The notes beneath the pieces are model-generated. The model saw only the letters and a program-made list of their open reading frames with translations, ran no database searches and was not told the DNA's origin. From Maylandia zebra (lineage: Eukaryota > Chordata > Actinopteri > Cichliformes > Cichlidae): a stretch of DNA of 64,000 nucleotides. A program made the translations under genes and the position numbers. Positions 35,491-46,848 of the stretch are shown piece after piece. Location of the stretch: NCBI RefSeq assembly GCF_041146795.1, contig NC_135169.1:13769852-13833851 (forward strand). Direction: 5' to 3'. Position 1 is the stretch's first letter; each line of letters starts with the position of its first letter.

Positions 35491-37697
35491 CACCGTTGCA
35501 AGTTAAAGCAACAGAACAATGACTCCACCCTTAGGATGACATCTGTAACTGCAACAAACAGACACGAGGGCCAAGATTAAACATGGTACTGGTTTTATTT
35601 ACAGTGAGTGAATCATCATGTGTCTGTGATATCTGAGATCCTGCCTGGTTGAGCCCTGATGTTTTCTCTATATCTTTTGCTTTCACATAGACTTCTACAC
35701 TTAACACTTACACACACTTAACAACAAAAACCAAACATTTCAACAAGAATCTGTAAGCATCTGGGAACTGAGGAGACCAGCTGCTGCAATAAATGTTATT
35801 AACCTTTGCCCAGTTAACCTAGTTATTTACAAAATGTTGCTTCAGGCGATTCTCCTTAGTAGTTTTGAACATTTTGCTGCCTCTCTCCTGACTTTTTTGT
35901 GTTGCTGCCATCAAATTCAAAATTAGCTAATATTTTTCTTTTAAACCTCTAATATGTTTTTAATGTTCTTTTGTAAATGAAATATGGATTTAATAATCAT
36001 ATTATTTTATAACTCTATCGTATAAACTCCTATAGAGGTTTGATAATTTGTATGTTTTTATTTGAATTGTACACAAAATTCCACCTGTTTTGGCACTGGG
36101 GTTGTATTGAAGTCCCATTTATCTATCAACATTACAATGCACTGTAGGTTAGATATATAAACAGAAAATATCAGAAAATTATGAAGGACAAAAGACAAAC
36201 AACAGCCTCCCATCAGAGGACCAGTACCAGTACCAGCCCTGGCCATTTCACCAGCACTCTTAGAAATTTGAGCCCAGCATGTCTAATCTGTCCAAGATAT
36301 CCTACAATAGTCACCTTGGAGGTGCCTGTGCTCGATGGAGAGTAACTGCACAGCCAGCAGCAACTTGTCTATACTCTGGTTTCCCATCAGGCTCATGTCA
36401 AAGACCAGAGGTTTATCCACATTTTGCAACTAACCATAAAGAGCTGCTGGCTTCTAAGTTTTCTAAATCCATTCTTTTGACACAGAGACTTCAATTACAT
36501 CAACATGCAGGACAGATTTCAAGCAGGGTTAAGCTTGCTTCCAGAGAAAGTGGCCAGCTGCAATGCCAGTAATTTAAAATATGGTGTAAACACCTGATGA
36601 GAGAAGCTTTTGGGATAGAACCCTGTTTAAGTTGCAGGGAAAAAGCTTGCCTTACCTTTGGTTTAAATTTATCGCATTTTATCTTAAAAAATTGACATCA
36701 TACTATTGTTTAGATGTTTGCCTAACAAGTGAAATATTTACAGTCCAATTCTATGATGAGAAGATACAAATACTTTTGGAGTTGTAACAGCGCATCAAGC
36801 GTAAAACCTATACCAAACCAAGGATGGTGCTTCCCACTGTACAAACTGCTTGTGAATAAGAGAACAGTCAAAAAATCCTTTAATGGGCAAGCAGTGCTCA
36901 CCTTGCTGGCCCTGATAGAGTTGATTTGGGTCAATATATCACTTATATAAATAAACAGTGGATTTAGACCAACACTAGCCCTGGTATCTAGCTCTTTTCA
37001 GCAGTTTCAGCAGCAAAAACTAAGAAAAACAATGGAATAGAATAACACAAAAATAACATAATATATACAATAGAATAAAATACTATGTTGTCAGAAAAAA
37101 ATACACTTAGTGTTATTGCACATGTGTGGATGTCTGTGTTTGGTCAGCTGTGAAGTCTTTGTTGTGGAGTCTGACAGCAGAGTGTGCGAAATCTCTCCGT
37201 CCCACATGGTGGGTGCTGCAGGCTGCCATTGAAGGAGCTGCTCAGTGCTGTCAGAGTTTCCTGCATGGGGTGGGGGATGTTTTCCAACAGAGATGAAAGC
37301 TTAGCCACCATTCTCCTCTGCACAGACATCTACCCAGACATAAAACATTACATTTTATTTTAAGCTCTTTGACAAGAGCAACAATTACAAGTCCACGGAA
37401 CTCTTGCAGTTATTTGATGGTTCAGTTGCACACTATTTGTCCTTGTTTAACCAGTGATATAAAATGATAATTTACCAGGTTTATTACTATGGCTATTTCA
37501 CAGTTTTTTTGTACTTATTTTACTTCTTTATGTCTGTCTGCAGCCTTTGTGTTTTTTGTAGAAACTTTACTTTACTTTTTGGTTGTTATAATGTTATTGT
37601 GTTGGTTCCGTCATTTTTATGTCTCCCCAGTTGTTTTTGAATGTTTCTATTGTTCTGTGCCTTTTGTTCCTTCATTTTAAAGGCTTGTTGGTCTAGA

Positions 37698-38890
37698 CCA
37701 TGCCTATTCAACTACGAAGTTAGTTGGGCCAGACTTTCAAACCGAGGAATTTATCTGGGCCAGATATTTTTTTTGAAGCCAGTAAGCAGCAGATCATGAT
37801 CAATTTCAAACCCACACAACTGTACTGAAAAACAAGTATTTTTTTTATTCCTTTTCCCCTGTAAATATGGTGACCTCTCACAAATGCACACCAAAAGGTC
37901 CATTTAAAAAAAAGGGAGCTGTAACTAAACAATTTTTTGCACATTTGAAATAATAATAATAATAACAAAAAACATTTTGATAATTCCCTTTCAAATTAAA
38001 ATAAATATTTCGCTGACCACTCACTTTTCCTGCCATGGATGGAGCCCCATCCGTCACAAGTATACAGACACGCTTCATATCCAGACCATTTTCCTCAAAA
38101 AGAGCTGAAATCTTCTCAAACATTATTTCGCCAGCTGTGTGTCCCTCTAACGGTAGTAAGCCGAGCAATTTCCCATCCAAAAAACGGACATATACGCACA
38201 ACTGTGCATTATCAGTTCTGTCAGTGATCTCCTGCTATAGACATTACATCAGTTTTCTTCAGGTCATCTAACAGCATTTCAAACTCGTCTGACGCCAGAA
38301 CTTCAATTCTACGAATATTTGAACTGTCCTACAGGGGTACGTTTTTAATAGCAGATGTCACCCTCACTTTTCACCGCATCCACCACGGCCAGCATGCAAT
38401 ATTTCACTGTTTCAGAATCTGTGAAAGGCCTTTTCTTCTTCGCCAAGAAGCAAACACGAAGGGAAGATGCTGCAGCTCTCTCTTGGGCTGTACAGGACCC
38501 TCACCATGGTAGTACAACTCCGGTTGTAAGATTATTAAACTCAGTAAAATGAATAAGTATTTGTCAGTCCAGGCAGGGTTAAACCGACAGTTTTCATTGT
38601 CAATTTTGCGCTTTTGGAGTGAGAAAGACATGCTGTTGTCGCATCATATATTATGATGATCGTTTAACATGTTTACATCACGGTGCATTGTGGGTTAAAT
38701 ATTGCTAGGCTACTAGGAGTGTTGCATTCACAGTCTACACTACGCTGTAGGAATTTTTAATTTTTTTAAAATTAATTAATGAATTAATTTTTTGCGTTTT
38801 CTCTGTGTTTCTGCCAGGACCACAGGCAGGGCCACTCGCAGGTTGCTTCTGGGCCGCATTTGGCCCGCGGGCCGCCATTTGAATAGGCTT
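37698..38890 (-). mobile_element. Decayed autonomous-type hAT transposon
   Basis: The ends are inverted (GCCTATTCAA / TTGAATAGGC) and flanked by near-identical 8-mers GGTCTAGA (37690-37697) and GGTCTAGG (38891-38898). Minus-strand fragments read KRKIDNENCRFNPAWTDKYL near the start and LLGLLPLEGHTAGEIMF and ILVTDGAPSMAGK further on. This is the order found in hAT transposases of the ZBED5/FAM200 type. Frameshifts and stops break it, and the C-terminal half is missing. One mismatch in the duplication indicates age. Confidence 0.8.
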
Positions 38891-39099
38891 GGTCTAGGGG
38901 GATCGGGTGTGAACACTCCCATAGGTGTAGTGAACTGTGTAAACAGGTCAGGTGAAACGTTAGAGGGTGGAAAGCTGCTGCCTGCTGAGTTAATCTGGAG
39001 AGCTCAGACTGACTTTATCCTCAGGCTGTTTATTAAGGAGTCGGTGGGTTTTTTCCATCATAAAACACTTGGAATAACTTTAAATGTACCTAAATCTTG

Positions 39100-39500
39100 T
39101 TGAACTGAAACGTTTATGGATTAAATTGTTTTGGGGTTTTTTTTGTAGGTTCATTAATGCTTTCCACAGATGCTCGGGGTGACTTTGAGTGTGTCTCCTT
39201 GGTGAGAAAACGGAAAGCGGTCTGCAGCCCCATATGTAGCGAGACAGAGTGAGGAGGAAGAGGAGGAAGATAAAGAACCGAGTCACTGTGGTTGTGAACA
39301 GGAAAGACGTAGCCGCATCTTGACTTGTAAGTACGAGTCATATTTCTGGAGTAGCAAGCCGACTATTTTCGGTGTTTTTGGGTAAATTTGTTGGCTCACA
39401 GCAGCCATTTTAGGCTCCGGGCTTTTTCAGTCGGACAACCTTTCACGAGTCTGAGTGATTCACTTCTACTCGCCGACTGGAGCAGGTATGGGATTTTTTA
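39100..39500 (+). promoter_or_regulatory. CpG-containing unique-looking block with splice donors
   Basis: It is richer in CG than its surroundings and carries two good plus-strand donors (CTTGACTT|GTAAGT at about 39329 and GGAGCAG|GTATGG at about 39486) and a YY1-like CAGCCATTTTAGG. It could be a first exon or promoter of an unrecognised transcript. No coding continuation was found downstream on the plus strand. Confidence 0.25.
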
Positions 39501-40027
39501 ACAGTCGTTTTATGTTTAATCCCTGTTTGTCTCGTAAACGTACAACTTTTTAAGGGGACTACATTCTGAATAAAGTCTCAGAAAACCTCTTAAAGACCAG
39601 ACACCCTCGTCGCTTTGACACATCTCTAGGACAAGTAAAAAACCCGTTTTATTATATGACTTTCAAATCACAGCGAGCCATACAACTGGAAACGTAACAG
39701 ACCGGTAAAACAGGCGCAAGGTATGGAAGTCCAAACCTGCCAAAAGGGATGTCCCGTTCAATGCACTGAAAGGGGATGTATGCTGTTAATAATTTGCATA
39801 ATGTAACATCTGTGGTGTAATGTGCTTGTCAATCTTTTATTAACCTTGTTTTTATTCATTTATTAGTTGGTAATTATCTCTTTATATTTTCTATTACTTA
39901 GTTCCCTAAACATATTTACTCTGTTTCTCATTTGTTTCTGTGCAGAATTTTAGCTAGATGGATTAGCTAAAAACCTAAGATTTCTAACAATCACATGAAT
40001 GGAGGCAGTGCTTTCAGTTTTCCACTG

Positions 40028-40328
40028 GGCTGTCTTGATGCATGCTCAATCAACCAGATAAGTAAATCCAATAAGGTTGATTCTGTTCATCTGGACGTAG
40101 CGGTTGTTGATCAGTGGTCATGACAATTTGTATATTAATGATAAATGAACTGATGTCACAACCAGTTGTTCATTCAGTAGTGTTAGTTTCACCCATTGTG
40201 CAAATGTACTGTTTATAAGATTGGAGAAACCTGCAGTCAGCTGAGACTGAAGAAGTCACTTGGATGCGTGACGAAACGTTTCTTCACTGAAAACACTACA
40301 TCCAGATGAACAGAATCAACTTTTGGGG
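40028..40328. repeat. Hairpin-ended teleost repeat
   Basis: GTTGATTCTGTTCATCTGGA near 40077 and TCCAGATGAACAGAATCAAC near 40301 are inverted arms around a body containing GAAGAAGTCACTTGGATGCG and ACGAAACGTTTC. A related fragment in inverted orientation lies at about 51866-51950. The class is not assigned. Confidence 0.65.
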
Positions 40329-41139
40329 GGTTTTCGTTGTATTTGTTTTATTTTGAAATATATATGCAATACTGTGCAAAAGTCTTGAGGACAATGGGTA
40401 TAGGTGCAGTAATCACTTGAAAGATGCGTAAACATTTTACATACAGAGTTTATACAGAGTTTGATATGACCACCTTCATTCCTCAACACAGCTTGGACTC
40501 TTTTAGGTAAGCTTTCCTATAATTTCTTTAACCCTCTGGTGTCGACTGAGGTACTGGCGCAATAAAATCACATCACCAATTTAAGATGACATATCAGCAA
40601 GATGAATCATGCTTTAGTCTCTATGTTGAAAGTGTGGACTTTAAACTGTATAACAGTCTTTTAATTGTGTTGATAGACCAAGTAAAGACAGAGTTATGAT
40701 AAATAATTTACACCATGTTTTTTCCTGAATATTCTCACCATGTGTAGTGCAGAAATAATTGGTAAAAATTTGAATTTTAAAGGACAAGTGAAAAAAAACA
40801 TACATGTTTCTCACCAGTGGGAAAGTGCACCAACCCATTGAAAAATTGTGTCATGCCTGTGATCTGCTCCTCCGTCGTGTTGTGGATGGGAAATAGGAAC
40901 TGCACAAATAATTTTTGTGGCATTTTATTGTGACACCTGAATGTTTATGGCATTATTTTAGTGCCTCTATTCTGAGCGCACATAAAAAAATTTGCAAGCA
41001 CAAATGTTGCATGTTGAAAATTATTTTGAGCAAACAGAAGTTTAATTTGAGTGAACAAAATTCATTTCTGTGTGCAAGAAATGTATTTCAGTGTTTGCGA
41101 TTATCCATATATGGTCTTTCGTTAAACATGATATATACC

Positions 41140-43317
41140 CTGACTTCTTTAGTAAAATATTCAATCTCGTCTCACAATACAATGACCATAATATCATTAT
41201 CGGTGGTGATTTTAATTGTTAGTTTGATCCATTGTTGGATAGGTCCTCTGTGTCCCTGGCCCCAACTTTGAGAGCTGTTTCTGTACTCAATACTCTTACT
41301 AAATCTTTGGGCTTGGTTGACATTTGGAGGCACCAGCATCCGTTACAAAAGCAATACTCTTTTTTCTCCCCTGTCCATGGCAGTTTCAGTAGAATTAACT
41401 ATTTCTTATTGATTCCAGGCTTATTTCGAAAGTGATTAGTTCCACTTATCACAGTTTTTTAGTTATGGGCGATCGTGGCTCAAGAGTTGGGAGGTCGCCT
41501 TGTAATCGAAAGGTTGCCGATTCGAGCCCTGGCTTGGACAGTCTCGGTCATTGTGTCCTTGGGCAAGACACTTCACTGGGGAGAAATTCAACCCCTCTTT
41601 ATATCTAAATGACTGTTTTACGGATTACCTATCTACTAAAATTGCAGAATTTTTACAATTCAATGATAACGGTGCAGTTTCAGGCTCTGTTTTGTGGGAG
41701 TCCTTTAAAGTCGTCTAGTTTGCCCTTTAAGGTCTCCCAGGATTATTTTTCATACCTGGGTATTAACATCCCTAGGAACTCAAAACTCCTCTTCAGGCTT
41801 AATATTCGGTTCTAACTGATGAGCTCAAGTGTATGATAGATAAATGGAAACGTCTCCCACTTTCAATGATTGGCCGTATCAATATAATCAAAATGGTTGT
41901 GCTCCCTAAATTCACGTACCTATTCCAGAACGTTTCTATTTCAAGGTTCAAGGTTCTTTATTAATTTTATTAATTTATTTTTCTCAGGTCTTCCTTTTTC
42001 AAAGCGTTGGATGCCATTATCATGCCTTTTGTTTGGGCCTACAAGCCCCCCCGCATCTCGAAGTCTCACTTGCAAAAGCCCACGGACGAGGGTGGTCTGG
42101 GCCTTCCAGTTTTCAAACATTATTACTGGGCCTGTAATGCCAGAGCCTGGGTCTTCTGGAATCTGCCTATAGTTGGTGATGCTGTGGAATGCGGGTCCAG
42201 CTCTAAATGGCTCGAAATGGAGCTTAGCACCGCTATCGAGCGCACTGGAGCATCCTTGCCAACGATCTTATTTTCAAAACTGGTTATTAAAAGTACACCA
42301 TCATGTAATAACTTTATTCTTTGCAACTCTATAAAAATATTGAATCAAATCAAGAGAATCTTGAACCTCCCGGAAATGCCAACTTTTGCCCCGATCTGCC
42401 ACAATCCTACCTTTAAGCCTAGTACAATGGATGCTGCTTTCAAACAATGGCCTGTTAAAAGGTTGACTGCTATAGAGGATCTTTATATTGACAATCATTT
42501 TGCTTCTTTTGCTCAACTTCAGACAAAGTACAACCTCCCTACAAGTCATTTTTTTCAGTACTTACAAATTAGGAATTATGTCAAGCAAGCATTCTCAAAT
42601 TTAGATACTATCCCCATACAGCATGTCTTTTACAATATAATGAACGAACCTCCCAACTCAAAACACTTAATCTCTCAGCTTGTTAATCTTTTTTCTTTGG
42701 CAGCCCCCTCTTGCCATATTAAAGAGGCTTCGTCAAGAGACACTGGTTTGGTTATCTCTGACGATTTATGGGCTGAAGTGTTAAGCCCGATAAAACTATG
42801 CTCTGTTAACGCCCGGCTTCAGTTAATTCAGTTTAAGGTTGTCCATAGACTGCACTATTCCAAAACCAAATTGAACAAGATTTTTCCTAACGTTTCCCCC
42901 AAATATGATAAATGTAAACTTGTGGACGGATCTCTTGGCCATCTTTTTTGGTTCTGTTCTACGCTTACAGCCTTTTGGATTTTTTATATTTTTAGTTTCT
43001 ATAGCATTGTTTACTACAGGCAACTGTATCCTGACTGTCTTATGGTGATCCTGGGCTGCTACAGCAACTCCTTGGCACTTCCCTTTGCTGTGCAACAGGC
43101 CCTCATGTTTGGTATGGTTATTGCCAAACGTCTGATTCTGGGGGAGTGGAAATCTGCCTCCCCTCCCTGCTTCAAGAGGTGGCTCGAGGAGATGGTCTCC
43201 TGTTTATACCTGGAAGAAATTCGGTTCTCTACGTCTGATTCCATGGAGAAGTTCAGGAAGATATGGGGTCCCTTTATAGACCACATTAACAAGGACAGTC
43301 CACACCCTGGGTCCTGA
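41140..43317 (+). pseudogene. L1 ORF2 remnant (endonuclease and C-terminal half)
   Basis: The endonuclease end (SSVSLAPTLRAVSVLNTLTK ... SRINYFLL) and the post-polymerase region survive. From 42007 a 436-codon frame stays open to 43317: PRISKSHLQKPTDEGGLGLP and YWACNARAWVFW are classic L1/Tx1-group signatures, and further on comes the cysteine region (KCKLVDGSLGHLFWFC). Between 41.4 and 41.7 kb the catalytic FADD-containing core is absent. A frameshift just before 42007 separates it from LPLSMIGRINIIK. An open frame this long in a dead copy suggests a young insertion. Confidence 0.75.
41467..41577 (+). repeat. SINE head fragment within the L1
   Basis: The head of the same tRNA-derived SINE as at 18913 (GATCGTGGCTCAAGAGTTGG, GGTTGCCGATTCGAGCCCTG, TTGGGCAAGACACTTCAC). 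It stops just before the part encoding the SINE body. It marks the junction of the L1 internal deletion. Confidence 0.8.
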
Positions 43318-43506
43318 CCACATTGTCTTAACTGTTATCATTCTGAGCTGTTGCCCATAACTGTTATGAATCGGCTCCTCCTGGCAATCTCTGGATTCGA
43401 TCTTCAATGTGGATTGGTGTTTGACATGTATACCATTTGCTTTTGTCTTCTCTGCTGTTTTTGGTACTTACAAATTAGGAATTACAAATAAGTGCTGGCC
43501 GTGTAC

Positions 43507-44634
43507 TAGGGCTGCTCGATTATGGCAAAAATGATAATCACGATTATTTTCACTGAAATTGAGATCACGATTATTTGAGGATATTTATTTAACTCTTTAA
43601 GACCTACTATAGAACCAAGTCCACCAGAGCTTATATAATTTTTTTACATGCTGTAGTGCCATTTGTGGGAGCATTTCAAGTTGCTATACATCAATACAAC
43701 TGTTATAGCCCATATTTTAATAATATGTATGCATTAAGTCCATAGTAATTACATAAATTGCAAAAAAGTGCAATAAACTACAAAAAAAATTGAAAATTGC
43801 TTTTGTTTTGTTTACATATATTTCTATTTGGAGAAATTTAAGAGGCTTATCCCTCAAAACTTTAAATACAATAAAGTTGCAAAAAATAGTTTCCCACCAC
43901 AGGAAATTTATTTTGAGTGTCCTCATAGTTTTATTTTGGAGATACAGCAATTTTTATATACTGCAGGAAAAACAAAAAACAATCCTATGATGCAAATTTG
44001 GAAAGAAAACAGCATGTGCATCATTTCACTGTGGGAAGTGTTACGAACAGCTGATAGGAACGGCAAAGCGTGTTTCTGGAATATTATGTTTTTGTTCCTG
44101 CAAGCGCTTTTTATGCAATTTTTGCAAAGCTATATGTGGAACGAAACCGTGACCGAGGACAAGCTGATGGCATAAGATGTAAGTACAACTCCTCCGGTTT
44201 CATATGCAAAACAAATTATTGCGCTAGCTTACATGGTTCAGGTTCTACAGGGATTTAACAATAGTTACGCAAAACGGAGCGTGCTGCTCTGACCGGCTTT
44301 AAAGGGTTAACAATGACTTTAAAAAATAATATAAAATAGTGTGCAACACCACTGAAGTTTTTTTTTTTTTAAACTCTCTTTTCAACCAACGGCAGTCACT
44401 CTCCAAATAACTTCTGCTTAGCTTTCCGAGCTTCCCTCGGGTCCTCTTAATCAGCGGTCTCCAACCTTTTTTGCGCCACGGACCGGTTTATGCCCGACAA
44501 TATTTTCATGGACCGGCCTTTAAGGTGCCGCGGATAAACGAGGGAGGGGCTAATAATCGGCTCAGTCATTTTTAATGATCGTTGAAAGCCCAGATCGTAA
44601 TCGTGATTAAAATTCGATTAATTGAGCAGCCCTA
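43507..44634. mobile_element. hAT element within the L1 3' UTR
   Basis: The ends TAGGGCTGCTCGATTA / TAATTGAGCAGCCCTA are inverted repeats flanked by a perfect 8-bp duplication CCGTGTAC (43499-43506, 44635-44642). ATCACGATTAT units in the subterminal regions are typical of the family. Internal open frames show no transposase. It contains part of a second hAT element at 44452. Confidence 0.9.
44452..44538 (+). mobile_element. Fragment of the CAGCGGTCCCCAACC hAT family
   Basis: The left end of the family at 53033 and 7678 (CAGCGGTCTCCAACC ... CCGCGGATAAA). It is truncated before the right terminus and lies inside the hAT element at 43507-44634. Confidence 0.8.
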
Positions 44635-45765
44635 CCGTGTACCCTGTTGTGGGGTCTGTTTGTTTGTTTTTTGTTGCTGTTTTGTTGTTGTTTTGTTTTT
44701 TGTTTGTTTGTTTTTTTCCTGCTCTTTGGTGTTGACTTTCTTTTTGTTGTCTTTATTGTCTGTGTTCCTCTGTCCCGCTGTTTGTGAATGTGTAAAAAAA
44801 ATGAAACTTGCATAAATAAATAATTTAAAAACAAACAAACAAAAAACCAAAACAAAATATGATATATACATGATATATAAATCAATTAGGTACCTTTTAA
44901 ATGTTCATGTTTGGTTTATTCCAGTGTTTGATTTGTTCCTGAGTAAATCGGTTTTGCTAAGATTAAAATTCAGCTTCATAACTGGACCGTTTACACAGCA
45001 CCATTCTCGCCTTAAAAAATATCTTAAAAGATTATTTTGTGATCCAGAAAGAGTAATATTTCAAACTCCGCCACTCTGCGTTCCTCCCCAACTGCCTCAT
45101 TTGAGTTTTGGACAAAATGCATTCTGGGATATTTGCCTGGGTTTGGCTACAGTAGCTAGCGAGGTGATTGGAGAACAAAGCAGTCAATCAGAATTTTTTG
45201 CATCCAAGTCTGTGATTGTTTGGTTTTGTGGCACACTTACAACGGTGTACAGAGAGTTGAGTGCGCACTAAGCAGAGATGTTGTGAGCAAACGACACACT
45301 TAGAGCAGGTCTGCAGATGTCTGTGAGCGCACAAAGCAGATCTGAGGAAGAGCAAATGCCAACAACTGAGCGAGAGGAGCTGTTATTGTGTGTGTATATG
45401 GATAATCGCAAACACCGATTTTTGCACGCAGCAATGAATTTTGTTCGCTCAAAATAATTTTCTCCTCAACATGCAACATTTGTGCTTGCAAACTTTCTTT
45501 TAGGTGCGCTCAGAATAGAGGCACTAAAATAATGCCATAAATCTTCTGTAAGTAGTTTTAAATAATTGTACAAAAAACTGCATTGGAAAAAGTGATACCA
45601 CACAAGGCAAGCCAATTAAAAAATGGCCAATTATACCCCAGACTCCAGAGGGTTAAGTAGTCTTTAGGAATAGTTCCCTTTTGTTCTGTTCTCCGTCAAG
45701 AGGATTCCACACTGCTTCAGTAATGTTGAAGTCTCTGGGGGAGGCCAATCTATGATTGGTAGTGC

Positions 45766-46848
45766 TTCATTGTCAAGGATGGGTAGGGGAAAAGCGAAAA
45801 AAAAAACCCAAAACAGGAAAAAACAGTGAATTTATTTACAGTAAGTAAGTTGAAGGATATATACAGTTCATTAATTCTGTGGCTTCTCTGAGGCAGGTCC
45901 CGGAAATGTCTCTCGACGTTGCGAGTGTCTGTGTAGTGTAAAACAGTTCCAAACAATCCTGTGCTCGTGCTCCGACCTGTGGCTCCTCTCTTGTACTTCT
46001 CCCGCGGATCCACTCTTGTAAAAAGACACTCTCCGTTTCCAATTCCTGATGTAAAAACACACATGATGGCAGGCAATTCTAAACAATAAGCGAGGTTCAA
46101 ACACAATTAATCACGGCCGTACTGACGAGGATTGACTCAATGATCCAGTGTCGACCGGAGCTTAGCCACACTGCTAAATAGGTCGCTCTTCTGATGGTAA
46201 GCCGCACAGCTAATGAAGGCGAAGAAGAAGAAAACTTATAACCAAAGGCGAGCTGCTTAATTAGGCTGAAAAAAGGTACAAAAACAAAAAGCACAACACA
46301 CTGGGGAGAAACTAAGTAGAACTGAACTGGGAAAAACTAAATGCTAAACACAAAAGACGAACAAAAACTTGAACATGGACCAAACCCTTGAGATGTGTAA
46401 GTATGGAACCATGACGAGACCAACAGACAACCTGACACTGAAGAAAAGAGGACAGAGGACATGAGTACACTCAAGAATAATATGGGGATGGGGAACACAG
46501 CTGGGACAAATCAAATCTAACAAGACAAGGGAGAGCAATTTGGGGTTAGTATCTTGCCCAAGGATATTTGGCATACAGACTAGGGGAATCCAGGAACCGA
46601 ACTACCACCTTTCCAATCAGTAGATGACCTGCTCTGCCGCCTGAGCTACAGCTACCTCAAGGTGCAGTTACCTCCAGCGCTAGACACTTATGGATTGAGC
46701 GGTCGCAACCTAAACTCTCTCTCCGGGAGCGAGAGATAAGCAAAAACACAGGGAGACAGAAAAAAAGAGGGAGACACTAACAGAAACAACAAACACAAGC
46801 ATAGCGAGGAGGTCAGCCGCGGAGAACTGTCATACCGTGACAGTGACT
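45766..46848 (-). mobile_element. LTR-like insertion in the Tc1 transposase
   Basis: The Tc1 transposase reading is interrupted between its KYTVT-like piece and its EALPIIDWPP-like piece. The insert has TGTCA...TGACA-type ends and blocks shared with the LTR fragment at 10965 (CCAACAGACAACCTGACA). No target duplication could be matched, and it contains a SINE. LTR identity is therefore tentative. Confidence 0.45.
46535..46655 (-). repeat. tRNA-derived SINE of a second family
   Basis: On the minus strand: GTAGCTCAGGCGGCAGAGCA (A box region) and GGTGGTAGTTCGGTTCC (B box region), then CTTGGGCAAGATACTAACCC. The head differs from the SINE at 18913, but the following body is related. Confidence 0.7.

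Larger units (their letters stand above)
31710..37690. other. Gene-poor stretch upstream of dkk2
   Basis: No host exon recognised in about 6 kb. It contains a CA tract, one near-complete SINE, a LINE fragment, a SINE/LINE tail and a GCT-rich tract (listed separately). Regulatory elements for dkk2 could lie here but none can be identified by eye. Confidence 0.5.
41140..44858 (+). mobile_element. 5'-truncated L1-type LINE
   Basis: Flanked by an 11-bp duplication ATGATATATAC (41129-41139, 44859-44869). It contains an endonuclease remnant with a GGDFN-like motif at about 41208 and SRINYFLL at about 41390, then the C-terminal half of ORF2 (YLGINIPRNS, LPLSMIGRINIIKM, then the 436-codon frame at 42007). 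A 3' UTR ends in AATAAATAATTTAAAAAC and an A-rich tail. The reverse-transcriptase core is deleted where a SINE head now sits. A hAT element lies in the 3' UTR. Confidence 0.85.
40944..45541. mobile_element. Long-TIR element inside the piggyBac
   Basis: About 170-bp inverted ends begin TTTATGGCATTATTTTAGTG at 40944, with the reverse complement ending at 45541. They share TGCAAGCACAAATGTTGCAT and GTTTGCGATTATCCATATA. No clear target duplication was found. It may be a separate transposon or the subterminal repeats of the enclosing piggyBac. Remaining unique interior is 44870-45385, with no recognised transposase. Confidence 0.65.
40532..45652. mobile_element. piggyBac-type element inserted in the Tc1 transposase
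   Basis: The terminal inverted repeat CCCTCTGG/CCAGAGGG is flanked by TTAA on both sides (40528-40531 and 45653-45656), the invariant target duplication of piggyBac. The inverted similarity is limited to about 12 bp and no transposase is seen, so it was non-autonomous. Its interior has been enlarged by at least three younger insertions. Confidence 0.85.

Noticed and set aside
37720-38201. Possible ZBED-type host gene (TDGAPSMAGK motif)
   Set aside because: It lies between hAT inverted ends with an 8-bp duplication and is frameshifted, so a transposase remnant and not a domesticated gene.
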